A DNA stretch of 64,000 bases from an uncultured Lachnospiraceae bacterium (GCA_947384285.1 CANDGI010000008.1:1-64000), one strand, 5' to 3'. Shown: positions 54,916 to 63,986, counted from the stretch's first letter. Made by a program: numbers and translations. The notes: a model not told the origin generated them from the letters alone.

Positions 54916-55590
54916 ATGGCATTTAACATAGCAATTGATGGGCCTGCCGGTGCAGGCAAAAGTACTATTGCCAAAAAAGTGGCAAAAGAGTTATCATATA
55001 TTTATGTAGATACGGGAGCCATGTACCGGGCAATGGCGCTATTTTTCCTGCGGCAAGGCATCGGGGCGGAGGATGAAGCGGCAATCAGCCAGGCCTGTGA
55101 CAGGATAAACGTCACCCTTTCCAATGAACATGGAGAGCAGCAGGTATATTTAAACGGCGAGAATGTAAATGGATGGATACGAACAGAAGAAGTGGGAACC
55201 ATGGCGTCCCGTACCAGCATTTATGGAAAGGTGAGAGAAAAACTTACCCAGCTTCAGAGGGAGCTGGCTCATACCACAGACTTGATTATGGATGGACGGG
55301 ACATTGGCACCTGTGTGCTGCCAGAAGCCCAGGTGAAGGTGTATCTGACTGCCAGCGTGGAGACCAGAGGAAAGCGCAGGTTTCTGGAACTGCAGGCAAA
55401 AGGCCAGGACTGCCAGCTGGAGAAAATCTGCGAAGATATCCGAAAACGGGATGAGCAGGATATGAACCGGGAGATTTCTCCGTTAAGGCAGGCAGAGGAT
55501 GCAGTTCTGATTGACAGTTCCTTTCTTACGATTGAGGAAGTGGTGGAAAAAATCTTGGCACTTGTAAACAGAACAAAAATGGCGGGATAA
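54916..55590 (+). CDS. cmk: cytidylate kinase
   Basis: A 224-residue (d)CMP kinase. The P-loop GPAGAGKST is at about 9-17, followed by YVDTGAMYRAMALFF, a CMP-binding block. MDGRDIGTCVLPEAQVKVYL is the conserved centre. It phosphorylates CMP/dCMP to the diphosphates. Its position before ispH and an S1-domain gene is conserved across many Firmicutes. Confidence 0.96.
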   Translation: MAFNIAIDGPAGAGKSTIAKKVAKELSYIYVDTGAMYRAMALFFLRQGIGAEDEAAISQACDRINVTLSNEHGEQQVYLNGENVNGWIRTEEVGTMASRTSIYGKVREKLTQLQRELAHTTDLIMDGRDIGTCVLPEAQVKVYLTASVETRGKRRFLELQAKGQDCQLEKICEDIRKRDEQDMNREISPLRQAEDAVLIDSSFLTIEEVVEKILALVNRTKMAG

Positions 55591-55708
55591 TTCAGGCGGC
55601 CATTGGCGGCCAAAGAAGGCTAGAGCGGACAATCCTGCATTTTTGTCCATATTTTAAGATAAAAAATTCGCTTTAGCCGTAGCAGAAATCAGGAAAGGAA
55701 CCTGGAAA

Positions 55709-56566
55709 ATGGAAGTGATTTTGGCAGAAAGCGCTGGGTTTTGCTTTGGAGTAAAACGTGCGGTAGATACGGTTTATGAGCAGGCAGGGCAGAAGAAGGG
55801 GAACATCTACACCTATGGCCCGATTATACACAATGAGGAAGTGGTAGAGGATTTGGAAAAGAGGGGCGTCCATGTAGTGGGAACGCCGGATGAGCTGGAA
55901 AACTGCAAAGACGGAACCCTGGTGATACGGTCCCATGGGGTAGGCAGAGAGGTTTACGAACTGCTGCAGAAAAAAGGAATTGCTTATGTGGATGCAACCT
56001 GCCCTTTTGTGCTGAAAATACATCGGATTGTGGAACAGTACAGCCGGGAAGGTTATCATGTGGTAATTATCGGCAACAGCAGCCACCCGGAAGTGGAAGG
56101 AATTCAGGGCTGGAGCTATAACAAAGAGGAAACTACAGTGATTTCTACAGAGAAAGAGGCGGAAAATTTTTCCATTGAAGGGGAAAAAAGGGTATGTATT
56201 GTATCTCAGACGACATTTAACAACAAGAAATTTAAAGAACTAGTTGAAATTATTGAAAAAAAAGGTTATGATATAATTGTTTTAAATACGATTTGCGATG
56301 CAACCCAGAAACGGCAGGCGGAAGCTAAGAAAATTGCCAGCCAGGTGGATGCTATGATTGTGATTGGAGGAAAGACCAGTTCCAATACGCAGAAGTTATT
56401 TGAAATATGTAAAAAAGAATGTGAAAATACTTGCTATATACAGACACTTGAAGATTTGGATTTCTCTAAATTATGGTCCATTAATAGCGTAGGTATTACC
56501 GCAGGGGCTTCTACCCCAAACAAAATTATTGAGGAGGTTCAAAAAAATGTCAGAAATGAGTTTTGA
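55709..56566 (+). CDS. ispH: 4-hydroxy-3-methylbut-2-enyl diphosphate reductase (IspH)
   Basis: A 285-residue [4Fe-4S] enzyme of the last step of the MEP isoprenoid pathway, producing IPP and DMAPP. The three cluster cysteines lie in ESAGFCFGVKRAV, VDATCPFVLKIH and LNTICDATQKRQ. TYGPIIHNEEVV and VIIGNSSHPEVEG are family signatures. In several Clostridia this gene is fused to the S1-domain gene; here the two are separate, but the last 20 bp overlap the next gene in another frame. Confidence 0.96.
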   Translation: MEVILAESAGFCFGVKRAVDTVYEQAGQKKGNIYTYGPIIHNEEVVEDLEKRGVHVVGTPDELENCKDGTLVIRSHGVGREVYELLQKKGIAYVDATCPFVLKIHRIVEQYSREGYHVVIIGNSSHPEVEGIQGWSYNKEETTVISTEKEAENFSIEGEKRVCIVSQTTFNNKKFKELVEIIEKKGYDIIVLNTICDATQKRQAEAKKIASQVDAMIVIGGKTSSNTQKLFEICKKECENTCYIQTLEDLDFSKLWSINSVGITAGASTPNKIIEEVQKNVRNEF

Positions 56567-57644
56567 ACAAATGTTGGAAGAATCATTTAAAACAATAAGG
56601 AATGGAGAGGTAGTCGAAGGAACCGTTATTGATGTGAAACCAGACGAGATCATCTTAAATATTGGTTACAAATCCGATGGAATTATTACCCGGAATGAAT
56701 ATACAAACGAACCGAACGTTGACCTGACTACTATGATATCCGTGGGAGACACCATGGAGGCAAAGGTTCTGAAAGTAAATGACGGCGAAGGCCAGGTGAT
56801 GCTGACTTATAAGCGTCTTGCAGCAGAAAAGGGAAGCAAGCGCCTGGAAGAGGCATTTAATACCCAGGAGGTGCTTACTGCAAAGGTAGCACAGGTATTG
56901 GACGGCGGCCTTGGCGTAGTGATTGATGAGGCAAGGATTTTTATTCCTGCCAGCCTGGTATCCGATACATATGAAAAGGATTTGGGCAAATACAAGGATC
57001 AGGATATTGAATTCGTAATTACAGAATTCAATCCCCGCAGAAGAAGAATCATTGGGGACAGAAAACAGCTGCTATTGGCTAAAAAAGCAGAATTGCAGAA
57101 GGCTCTGTTTGAGAGAATCAACGTAGGGGATGTTCTGGAAGGAACCGTTAAGAACGTAACAGATTTCGGCGCATTCATTGATTTGGGCGGCGCAGACGGG
57201 CTGCTTCACATTTCTGAAATGTCCTGGGGAAGAGTGGAGAACCCCCGGAAGGTATTTAAAGTAGGCGAAGTAGTAAAAGTATTTATTAAGGATATTAAGG
57301 AAAACAAGATTGCGCTGAGCATGAAATTTGAAGATGAGAATCCTTGGAAGGATGCAGCTTCCAAATACGCAGCGGGCAATATTGTCACAGGCGTAGTTGC
57401 AAGGATGACAGATTTCGGCGCATTCGTAGAGCTTGCTCCTGGCGTGGATGCACTGCTGCACGTTTCCCAGATTTCCAGGGAACATGTGGAAAAGCCGGCA
57501 GATGTACTGAACATCGGACAGGAAATCGAGGCTAAGATTGTAGATTTCAATGAAGAAGACAAGAAAATCAGCTTGAGTATCAAGGCTCTGCTGAATCCGG
57601 CAGAAGAAGTGCAGGAGGATGCAGAAGAATCTGTAGAAGAATAG
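56547..57644 (+). CDS. rpsA: 30S ribosomal protein S1-like protein, S1 RNA-binding repeats
   Basis: A 365-residue protein with four S1 domains (about 20-90, 105-170, 190-260, 275-345). The best are GTVKNVTDFGAFIDLGGADG and GVVARMTDFGAFVELAPG. The ATG at 56547 follows GAGGAGG and lies inside the end of ispH, so translation is probably coupled. It has fewer repeats than E. coli S1 (six) as in most Firmicutes, where the protein aids mRNA binding. The acidic tail ends EDAEESVEE. Confidence 0.92.
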   Translation: MSEMSFEQMLEESFKTIRNGEVVEGTVIDVKPDEIILNIGYKSDGIITRNEYTNEPNVDLTTMISVGDTMEAKVLKVNDGEGQVMLTYKRLAAEKGSKRLEEAFNTQEVLTAKVAQVLDGGLGVVIDEARIFIPASLVSDTYEKDLGKYKDQDIEFVITEFNPRRRRIIGDRKQLLLAKKAELQKALFERINVGDVLEGTVKNVTDFGAFIDLGGADGLLHISEMSWGRVENPRKVFKVGEVVKVFIKDIKENKIALSMKFEDENPWKDAASKYAAGNIVTGVVARMTDFGAFVELAPGVDALLHVSQISREHVEKPADVLNIGQEIEAKIVDFNEEDKKISLSIKALLNPAEEVQEDAEESVEE

Positions 57645-57655
57645 GGGAAGTTAGC

Positions 57656-58429
57656 ATGGTAGGATATGAGGATTTCAAAAAAGATATTTTTACATTGACC
57701 AAGATTGATCTGAATGCTTACAAAGAAAAACAGATGAAGCGCAGGATAGAGACGCTGATATCCAAGAACAATATCAAAAGCTACAAAGATTATGTGGCGT
57801 TGATTAAAAAGGACGCAGAGAAGTTTGAACAATTTGTAAATTTCCTGACAATTAACGTATCGGAATTTTACCGGAATGCAGAACAATGGACGATTTTGGA
57901 CAAAGAAGTGTTCCCGGCATTGATTCAGCGGTTTGGGAAGGGGTTAAAAATCTGGAGTGCAGCCTGCTCTACAGGAGATGAACCTTATTCTTTGGTAATG
58001 GCTTTGTCAAAGCATATTCCGATTAATCAGATTAAGATTACCGCCACGGATATTGATAAGCAGGTGCTTGATAAGGCAAGGATGGGTCTTTATAATGAGA
58101 AGAGTATTGCCGCCGTTCCGCCGGAATTTAAGAAGAAATATTTTACCAAGGTAGGCAATTCTTACAAGATAGCGGATGAAATCAAACGCCAGGTGGAATT
58201 TAAGGAACATAACCTACTGAAAGACCCTTATCCTACAGGGTGCCATTTGATTGTATGCAGGAATGTGCTGATTTACTTTACAGAGGATGCCAAGGAGGAG
58301 ATTTACAAGAAGTTTAATGCCGCATTGGCCAAAGACGGAATCCTCTTTATTGGCAGTACAGAACAGATTATGAATTACAGGGAACTGAATTATCAGAGAA
58401 AACAGTCCTTCTTTTTCCAGAAGCTATGA
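57656..58429 (+). CDS. CheR-type methyltransferase
   Basis: A 257-residue SAM-dependent protein-glutamate O-methyltransferase. The N-terminal helical domain (about 1-75) is followed by the SAM-binding domain with LKIWSAACSTGDEPYSLVM and TDIDKQVLDKARMG. CHLIVCRNVLIYFTEDAKEE is the typical CheR core. In chemotaxis it methylates receptors, but no other chemotaxis or flagellar gene is in the window, so the target is unclear. It begins 12 bp after rpsA and ends before a strong bidirectional terminator. Confidence 0.9.
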   Translation: MVGYEDFKKDIFTLTKIDLNAYKEKQMKRRIETLISKNNIKSYKDYVALIKKDAEKFEQFVNFLTINVSEFYRNAEQWTILDKEVFPALIQRFGKGLKIWSAACSTGDEPYSLVMALSKHIPINQIKITATDIDKQVLDKARMGLYNEKSIAAVPPEFKKKYFTKVGNSYKIADEIKRQVEFKEHNLLKDPYPTGCHLIVCRNVLIYFTEDAKEEIYKKFNAALAKDGILFIGSTEQIMNYRELNYQRKQSFFFQKL

Positions 58430-58452
58430 GGATTTAGGACGGATGTTTACAT

Positions 58453-58496
58453 CTTATCAAAAAGACCGTACAGCAGTGTACGGTCTTTTTGATAAG
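58453..58496. terminator. bidirectional terminator, perfect 20-bp stem
   Basis: 58453-58472 and 58477-58496 are perfect 20-bp inverted copies around a 4-nt loop, with A-rich and T-rich tracts inside the stem. It separates cheR from the convergent exonuclease gene and should stop both transcripts. Confidence 0.9.
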
Positions 58497-58584
58497 GTAA
58501 GACAGGGGACTGCCGGGAAATGAAAATTGATATGGGAAATGCTGTGCGTCATGTCTGTGTGAAAAAGGAGCGCCTGCATTTTTT

Positions 58585-59682
58585 CTATTTATGGAAAGCG
58601 CACTCCAGCAAATGCATAGCATATTTTTTCAGATTTTCTTTGGAGCTTGTAAAGGCTTCTGTTAGTTCAAAATATGAGGTTTTATCCTGATATCCCTGTT
58701 TTAAGCCAGGGGAAAATAATTCCTGGTATTGGGGAAGGAAGCAGCCAGACTTTCTCACATAGCAGGTGGCGGCAGCTGCCTGGATGCGAAAATTTTTGTC
58801 CACATAGGATGCGACGCTTTTGTGGATTGCCATATCTTCTGTGGGAAGGTAATAGTAGTCTTTGTAATTTGGATAGAAATATTTTAATTCTCCGTCATAG
58901 AGGGGGATGCGCAGTTTTGCCTGGCATTGGGATCCAGCGGCATAAATTTCCCCTGCGGTATAGGAAAAATGCTTTGGCAGGGGCAGCTTCAAATCCAGTG
59001 TCAAAATCAATTCCTGGCCCACTGCGCTCTCATAGGTTTCCCAGCTGTGCTTTTCCCAGGATGCAACCTGAAAATTTCCTTCAAAAAGACAGGGATAGGC
59101 AAGGAGAGGAAGCAGAGCGGGCATTCCAGTGATATCTTCAAGGTTATGAAGCTTCAGAAGGGCACAGGCTTCTTCCGAAGGGTTCTTTGTATATTCCTGG
59201 TAGATGGGAATCAAATCGCCGCCGGAATATGCATCGTCCCGTGGAATTCCAAGAAATTCTTCCAGTGTTTTCTGTTTTAGGCTGGGCAGGTTCAGGATGG
59301 TTTTATATTTGGAGAGCTGCTTGTAAATATCAAGATGACGGAAGGAATCTAGATGTTCCGGCATCTTATGATGGGCGCAGCGGCTCTTTAAGAAAGGCAC
59401 ATCGAAGCCTGTCCCGTTAAAGGAAATCAAGGTATCGCAGGAGGATAAAGCATTCAGGAAAGCAGAGATTAGTTCAGGTTCTTCCGAAAGGTTTTCTGCA
59501 AATAATTGGGTGGCGCAAATCTTATCCGCTGTTCTGCAGGCGTATCCAATCATGTATACTTGGCTTTGGGCAGCGGAAAAGCCTGTGGTTTCAATGTCGA
59601 AAAAAATTGTGGCTGGGGTGAAGTATTCTTTTATATAGGGATTCCCAGCTGCGGGAGTGAATGTTGTCTGCCAGGTTTTCAT
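58585..59682 (-). CDS. YprB-like RNase H-fold exonuclease
   Basis: A 365-residue protein. The start ATG at 59682 is preceded by GGAGGG on the minus strand; an upstream in-frame extension lacks a ribosome-binding site. The DEDD-type catalytic residues appear as FFDIETTGF (Asp29, Glu31), ISFNGTGFDVPFLK, HLDIYKQLSK and HNLEDITGM. This is the RNase_H_2 (YprB) family of predicted 3'-5' exonucleases. The C-terminal 130 residues are beta-rich and not assigned. It converges with cheR. Confidence 0.85.
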   Translation of the reverse strand: MKTWQTTFTPAAGNPYIKEYFTPATIFFDIETTGFSAAQSQVYMIGYACRTADKICATQLFAENLSEEPELISAFLNALSSCDTLISFNGTGFDVPFLKSRCAHHKMPEHLDSFRHLDIYKQLSKYKTILNLPSLKQKTLEEFLGIPRDDAYSGGDLIPIYQEYTKNPSEEACALLKLHNLEDITGMPALLPLLAYPCLFEGNFQVASWEKHSWETYESAVGQELILTLDLKLPLPKHFSYTAGEIYAAGSQCQAKLRIPLYDGELKYFYPNYKDYYYLPTEDMAIHKSVASYVDKNFRIQAAAATCYVRKSGCFLPQYQELFSPGLKQGYQDKTSYFELTEAFTSSKENLKKYAMHLLECAFHK

Positions 59683-59876
59683 TTGTGGCCCTCCGTTCTG
59701 TAAATCTATCGAATGTCTGTCGCTATTATATGATAAATTTCTTGAATTTTCAAATAGTATGGAGAATTGAAAAAATTTCTTGATGACGGCAATGAGATCC
59801 ATGTTAAGTTGAACATACCCAAAAGGCAGTATTTTTATGCAGTGAGAAAGGAAAAAAGTGCGGGGCGCCACAGCTT

Positions 59877-60065
59877 ATGTCGCTGTGCGGCCTATTCCAT
59901 GATATGGGAAAGAACAAGCAAGCATTTTCTGATTATCTGCAGGCAGATGAAAATGTAAGGCAAAAATTAATGACAATAAAAGAATATGATAACAGGGCAT
60001 TGTCCGAACTGTATATCCCGGCATATTATCAGCAGATGGAATATATGAAAAAGGATATAATTTGA
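59877..60065 (+). pseudogene. possible fragment of a Cas3-type HD nuclease gene
   Basis: A 62-codon frame beginning MSLCGLFHDMGKNKQAFSDY. The block CGLFHDMGK followed by an acidic/aromatic helix is the metal-binding HD motif seen at the start of Cas3'' and related HD nucleases. The rest (LSELYIPAYYQQMEYMKK) is not recognisable. There is no ribosome-binding site, no helicase part and no CRISPR array or cas gene nearby, so it is most likely a relic. The HD match is short and could be coincidental. Confidence 0.35.
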
Positions 60066-60083
60066 TGAAGCGCAAATAAATCT

Positions 60084-60149
60084 TTATCCGTATAAAGCCT
60101 GGGTCCGCCTCTGCTTTCTGCGGATGGGGAGTGCTCTGTGTTCTTCCAT
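60084..60149 (-). CDS. possible 21-residue basic peptide
   Basis: On the minus strand, CAGGAGGTGGACATT lies directly before an ATG that opens MEEHRALPIRRKQRRTQALYG and then a stop. The Shine-Dalgarno sequence is near perfect and well spaced. It may be a leader peptide, a true small protein, or the surviving start of a lost gene. Confidence 0.3.
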   Translation of the reverse strand: MEEHRALPIRRKQRRTQALYG

Positions 60150-60251
60150 AATGTCCACCTCCTGTGAAATATTGCAAATCATTACGCTGCGTCATAAGCA
60201 AGGATATTTTCCATTGTGCTGAAAAAAGTACAAATTTATCGAAAAAAGAGG

Positions 60252-60280
60252 TTCTAGTGTGGCATGAAATGTGCTATAAT
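60252..60280 (+). promoter_or_regulatory. promoter of the rnf operon
   Basis: TTCTAG (60252-60257) and TATAAT (60275-60280), 17 bp apart. The transcript would carry a leader of about 150 nt before rnfC. Confidence 0.6.
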
Positions 60281-60336
60281 CAAAATTGCTGACTTATGAT
60301 TTATCATGAGGCATAAAATATATCATTTAACATGGA

Positions 60337-60418
60337 CAGCAGCCTGCAGCAAAAGTCCAGGCGGCTGTGCTTAGGGACTGTGCAGGGAGAACCTGTATAG
60401 TTCCTTAAAAATATTTTT
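60337..60418 (+). promoter_or_regulatory. structured leader of rnfC with terminator-like hairpin
   Basis: A first stem (CAGCAGCCTG with CAGGCGGCTG) at about 60,342-60,367 is followed by a hairpin at 60,371-60,407. That hairpin is TTAGGGACTGTGCAGG against CCTGTATAGTTCC with wobble pairs, followed by AAAATATTTTT. It sits 20 bp before the rnfC start. The arrangement suggests attenuation, but no known riboswitch was recognised. Confidence 0.45.
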
Positions 60419-60439
60419 AAAGAAAGTGGGGCACGAAAA

Positions 60440-61759
60440 ATGGGTCTTATGACATTTAAGGGCGGTGTCCATCCGCATGATGGAAAAGAATTTTCCAAGG
60501 ATAAGCCAATACGCGAGCTATTGCCCAAAGATGAACTGGTATTTCCAGTTTCACAGCATATTGGGGCGCCGGCAAGCCCGGTGGTAGCTGTTGGTGATAC
60601 CGTGCTGCGTGGACAGAAAATTGCAGAAGCCGGCGGCTTTGTATCTGCACCGGTTTACTCTTCTGTATCTGGCAAGGTAAAGGCAATCCAGCCGCGCAGA
60701 GGGGCAGTAGGGGATATGGTGAATTCCATCATTATTGAAAATGACGGAGAGATGAAGGAAGTAGAGTATTCTGCAGTCGAAGATGTGACGGCGCTTTCCA
60801 AAGAGGAAATTATTGGAAAGGTAAAAGAAGCGGGCGTTGTAGGGATGGGCGGAGCCGGATTTCCGACCCATGTGAAATTATCCCCCAAGGAGCCGGATAA
60901 GATTGAGTATATTATTGCCAACTGTGCAGAATGCGAGCCTTATCTGACTGCAGATTATCGCCGCATGCTGGAAAATCCCCAGGAGCTGGTGGAAGGAATG
61001 CGCATCGTCCTGCAGTTGTTTGACCATGCAAAGGGATTGTTCGGCATTGAGGATAATAAACCAGATTGTATTGCAAAAATGCAGGAGCTGACCAAAAATG
61101 AACCGCGGATGGAGGTATGTCCGTTAAAGACAAAATATCCACAAGGCGGAGAGCGCCAGCTGATTTACGCAACCACCCACCGGGAAATCAATTCTACCAT
61201 GCTTCCAGCAGATGCAGGATGTATTGTAGATAATGTGGAAACATTGATTTCTATTTACAAAGCGGTAAAATTAGGAAAGCCTGTCATGAACCGGATTTTT
61301 ACGGTAACCGGGGATGCGGTGGCAGAGCCGGGGAATTTTGATATCTGCTTAGGCATGAGCTACGGGGAAGTGCTGGAAGCGGCAGGAGGATTCAAGGTAC
61401 AGCCTGAGAAAATTATTTCCGGCGGCCCGATGATGGGATTTTCTATGTTTGGGCTGGATATTCCGACCACAAAGACCTCATCTTCTCTGCTCTGCCTGGC
61501 CAAAGATGACGTGGCGGCCAGTGAGACAACGGCATGCATTAACTGCGGACGCTGCGTGTCTGCCTGCCCAGAACAGATTATCCCTACCAGGCTGGCGAAG
61601 ATGGCGGGCCATGGGGATATGGCGGGATTTGAGAAGTGGAACGGCATGGAATGTATTGAATGCGGAAGCTGCAGTTATATCTGCCCAGCCAAAATACCTC
61701 TGGCTCAGTCCATTCGGACGATGAAGAAGCAGATTCTTGCAGAGAGAAGAAAAAAATAG
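60440..61759 (+). CDS. rnfC: Rnf complex subunit C
   Basis: A 439-residue subunit of the Rnf ferredoxin:NAD+ oxidoreductase, which couples electron transfer to Na+ or H+ pumping. The N-terminal barrel-sandwich domain, the NADH/FMN-binding segment VGMGGAGFPTHVKL, an SLBB-like region, and two ferredoxin-type clusters CINCGRCVSACP (about 366) and CIECGSCSYICP (about 405) are all present. It is the first gene of the rnfCDGE run, the order typical of Clostridia. Confidence 0.96.
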   Translation: MGLMTFKGGVHPHDGKEFSKDKPIRELLPKDELVFPVSQHIGAPASPVVAVGDTVLRGQKIAEAGGFVSAPVYSSVSGKVKAIQPRRGAVGDMVNSIIIENDGEMKEVEYSAVEDVTALSKEEIIGKVKEAGVVGMGGAGFPTHVKLSPKEPDKIEYIIANCAECEPYLTADYRRMLENPQELVEGMRIVLQLFDHAKGLFGIEDNKPDCIAKMQELTKNEPRMEVCPLKTKYPQGGERQLIYATTHREINSTMLPADAGCIVDNVETLISIYKAVKLGKPVMNRIFTVTGDAVAEPGNFDICLGMSYGEVLEAAGGFKVQPEKIISGGPMMGFSMFGLDIPTTKTSSSLLCLAKDDVAASETTACINCGRCVSACPEQIIPTRLAKMAGHGDMAGFEKWNGMECIECGSCSYICPAKIPLAQSIRTMKKQILAERRKK

Positions 61760-61775
61760 AAAGAGGTGTCTTATC

Positions 61776-62708
61776 GTGAGTGATTTATATAACGTATCAT
61801 CATCATCACACATTCGTTCCAAGGATACATCTTCCAGAATCATGCTTTATGTGGTAATCGCTTTATTGCCGGCGGCTGCATTTGGAGTCTGGAATTTTGG
61901 CCTAAGGGCGTTGCTTTTGATTTTAGTATGTATTGCAAGCTGTGTGGCTTCAGAATGGATTTTTGAGAAGCTGATACATAAAAAGAGTACGATTAATGAT
62001 TTCAGCGCAGTGGTGACAGGGCTTTTGCTTGCATTGAACCTGCCCTATACGCTGCCGGTTTGGCAGGCTGTGTTAGGCAGTGTTTTTGCCATTGTCATTG
62101 TAAAAATGCTGTTCGGCGGCCTGGGGCAGAATTTCATGAACCCGGCTCTGGGCGCAAGATGTTTCCTGCTGATATCCTTTGCAGGAACCATGACCAGCTT
62201 TACCTATGATGGGGTGACAGGAGCTACCCCCCTGGCTCTTTTGAAAAACGGGGAGAGCGTGGATACCATGAAAATGCTGTTGGGAACCACAGGAGGAACC
62301 ATCGGCGAGACATGTGTGATTGCTATTTTAATCGGGGCAGTTTTCCTGATTTTAATGGGCGTCATTGATTTAACCATTCCTGCAAGCTATATTATTTCTT
62401 TCGGCATATTTGTGCTGTTGTTCGGCGGCCGTGGATTTGACATGACTTACCTGACGGCTCATCTGTGCGGCGGCGGCCTGATGCTTGGCGCATTTTTCAT
62501 GGCTACCGATTATGTGACTTCGCCCATTACGCCTATGGGAAAAGTGGTATTTGGAATTGTTCTTGGAATCCTGACCGGATTGTTCCGCCTTTTCGGCGCA
62601 AATGCAGAGGGCGTTTCCTTTGCCATCATCTTAGGCAACCTTCTGGTGCCTATCATTGAGAAATTTACCATTCCAAGGGCATTTGGCCAGAAAAAGGAGG
62701 TAAAATAG
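61776..62708 (+). CDS. rnfD: Rnf complex subunit D
   Basis: A 311-residue membrane subunit from the GTG at 61776, behind AGAGGTG; the longer frame would overlap rnfC. It has about nine to ten hydrophobic helices. The segment DGVTGATPLALL contains the threonine (about residue 150) that carries covalent FMN in relatives. GLGQNFMNPALGARCFLL and MATDYVTSPITPMGK are family signatures. Confidence 0.95.
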   Translation: MSDLYNVSSSSHIRSKDTSSRIMLYVVIALLPAAAFGVWNFGLRALLLILVCIASCVASEWIFEKLIHKKSTINDFSAVVTGLLLALNLPYTLPVWQAVLGSVFAIVIVKMLFGGLGQNFMNPALGARCFLLISFAGTMTSFTYDGVTGATPLALLKNGESVDTMKMLLGTTGGTIGETCVIAILIGAVFLILMGVIDLTIPASYIISFGIFVLLFGGRGFDMTYLTAHLCGGGLMLGAFFMATDYVTSPITPMGKVVFGIVLGILTGLFRLFGANAEGVSFAIILGNLLVPIIEKFTIPRAFGQKKEVK

Positions 62709-62709
62709 C

Positions 62710-63321
62710 ATGAATAAAAAGATTGTACATGACGCGTTGATTTTAACCGCCTTTACACTGGTGCTGGGATTTCTGTTAGGTGTCGTATACGATATTACCA
62801 AGGAACCTATTGCAGCGGCAGAAAAGGCTGCGCTGGATGAGGCATACAAAGTGGTGTTTAAAGATGCGGCGTCTTTTGAAGAAGAGGAGTCCTTTGACGC
62901 AGCGAAAGCGGCAGAATTGATTGCATCAAGCGAATTTCCAAATGATGAGATCACAGCAGTCAACAAAGCGCTGGATGGTTCCGGCAATGTGCTGGGATAT
63001 GTAATTAATGTAACTTCCCATGAGGGAAGCCAGGCGGATATTTCTTTTTCTGTGGGCATCCAGAATGATGGAACCTTGAACGGGTATTCTATCACAGCCA
63101 TCAGCGAGACGCCGGGACTTGGGGTGCTGGTTCAGGAAGAGCCTTTTTATTCTCAGTTTGAGGGGAAGGCCCAGGAAACCTATACGGTGGTAAAGACAGC
63201 TCCGGCAGCTGAAAATGAGATTCAGGCAGTTACCGGCGCAACCATTTCTTCCAGGGCAGTCACCAATGGCGTCAATGCATGTCTTTTGTATTTCAGAAGT
63301 GCTTTGCAGGGAGGTAACTAA
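62710..63321 (+). CDS. rnfG: Rnf complex subunit G
   Basis: A 203-residue subunit with one N-terminal TM (about 8-30) and an extracytoplasmic FMN-binding domain. AVTGATISSRAVTNGV, near residue 175, holds the threonine for the phosphodiester-linked FMN. It follows rnfD by 1 bp and precedes rnfE by 2 bp. It passes electrons between RnfD and the RnfA/E core. Confidence 0.95.
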   Translation: MNKKIVHDALILTAFTLVLGFLLGVVYDITKEPIAAAEKAALDEAYKVVFKDAASFEEEESFDAAKAAELIASSEFPNDEITAVNKALDGSGNVLGYVINVTSHEGSQADISFSVGIQNDGTLNGYSITAISETPGLGVLVQEEPFYSQFEGKAQETYTVVKTAPAAENEIQAVTGATISSRAVTNGVNACLLYFRSALQGGN

Positions 63322-63323
63322 GT

Positions 63324-63986
63324 ATGAATAAATATACAGAACGTTTATATAATGGAATTATCAAGGAAAATCCTACCTTTGTGCTGATGCTGGGTATGTG
63401 TCCCACATTGGCGGTTACGTCTTCCGCAATCAACGGAATCGGCATGGGGCTTTCCACTACAGTGGTTCTTGTCATGTCAAACCTTTTGATTTCCATGTTC
63501 CGTAAAGTGATTCCAAATGGCGTGCGTATGCCCGCTTACATTGTAGTGGTAGCTTCCCTTGTTACCATTGTGCAGTTCGTGATGCAGGCGTATACGCCTT
63601 CCCTTTCCGCATCCTTGGGCGTGTATATTCCCTTGATTGTGGTAAACTGCATCATCCTGGGAAGGGCGGAAAGCTATGCTTCCAAGAATCCAATCGCGCC
63701 TTCTATTTTTGACGGCATCGGCATGGGCCTTGGGTTTACCGTCGGATTGACCTGTATCGGCCTGATTCGCCAGATTTTGGGGGCGAACCTTGGAATTACC
63801 GTGTTTATCATGGCGCCTGGCGCATTTTTAGTGCTGGCATTTCTGGTTGCAGGCATGAACGTGGTCAGGGAGAAAATGGAGAAAAAAGGCAAGCCTTTGG
63901 CTGCTCCGTCAGGATGCATGACCGGAGACTGTGCAAGCTGTTCCCAGTCCGCTATGTGCACCGGAAAGTCAAAGAAATCAGAATAG
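63324..63986 (+). CDS. rnfE: Rnf complex subunit E
   Basis: A 220-residue membrane subunit with six hydrophobic helices. PTFVLMLGMCPTLAVTSSA and IPLIVVNCIILGRAE hold the conserved cysteines that bind the intramembrane iron-sulfur site shared with RnfA. The C-terminal tail is Cys-rich (GCMTGDCASCSQSAMCTGK), beyond the membrane core. The gene ends 14 bp before the window edge, where rnfA and rnfB would be expected. Confidence 0.94.
   Translation: MNKYTERLYNGIIKENPTFVLMLGMCPTLAVTSSAINGIGMGLSTTVVLVMSNLLISMFRKVIPNGVRMPAYIVVVASLVTIVQFVMQAYTPSLSASLGVYIPLIVVNCIILGRAESYASKNPIAPSIFDGIGMGLGFTVGLTCIGLIRQILGANLGITVFIMAPGAFLVLAFLVAGMNVVREKMEKKGKPLAAPSGCMTGDCASCSQSAMCTGKSKKSE

Larger units (their letters stand above)
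59683..60250. other. gene-poor stretch with decayed or very short reading frames
   Basis: No full-length gene is present in this ~570 bp. It holds a 62-codon frame with a Cas3-HD-like segment (59877-60065), a 21-codon minus-strand frame with a canonical ribosome-binding site (60084-60149), and otherwise AT-rich DNA. Confidence 0.5.
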
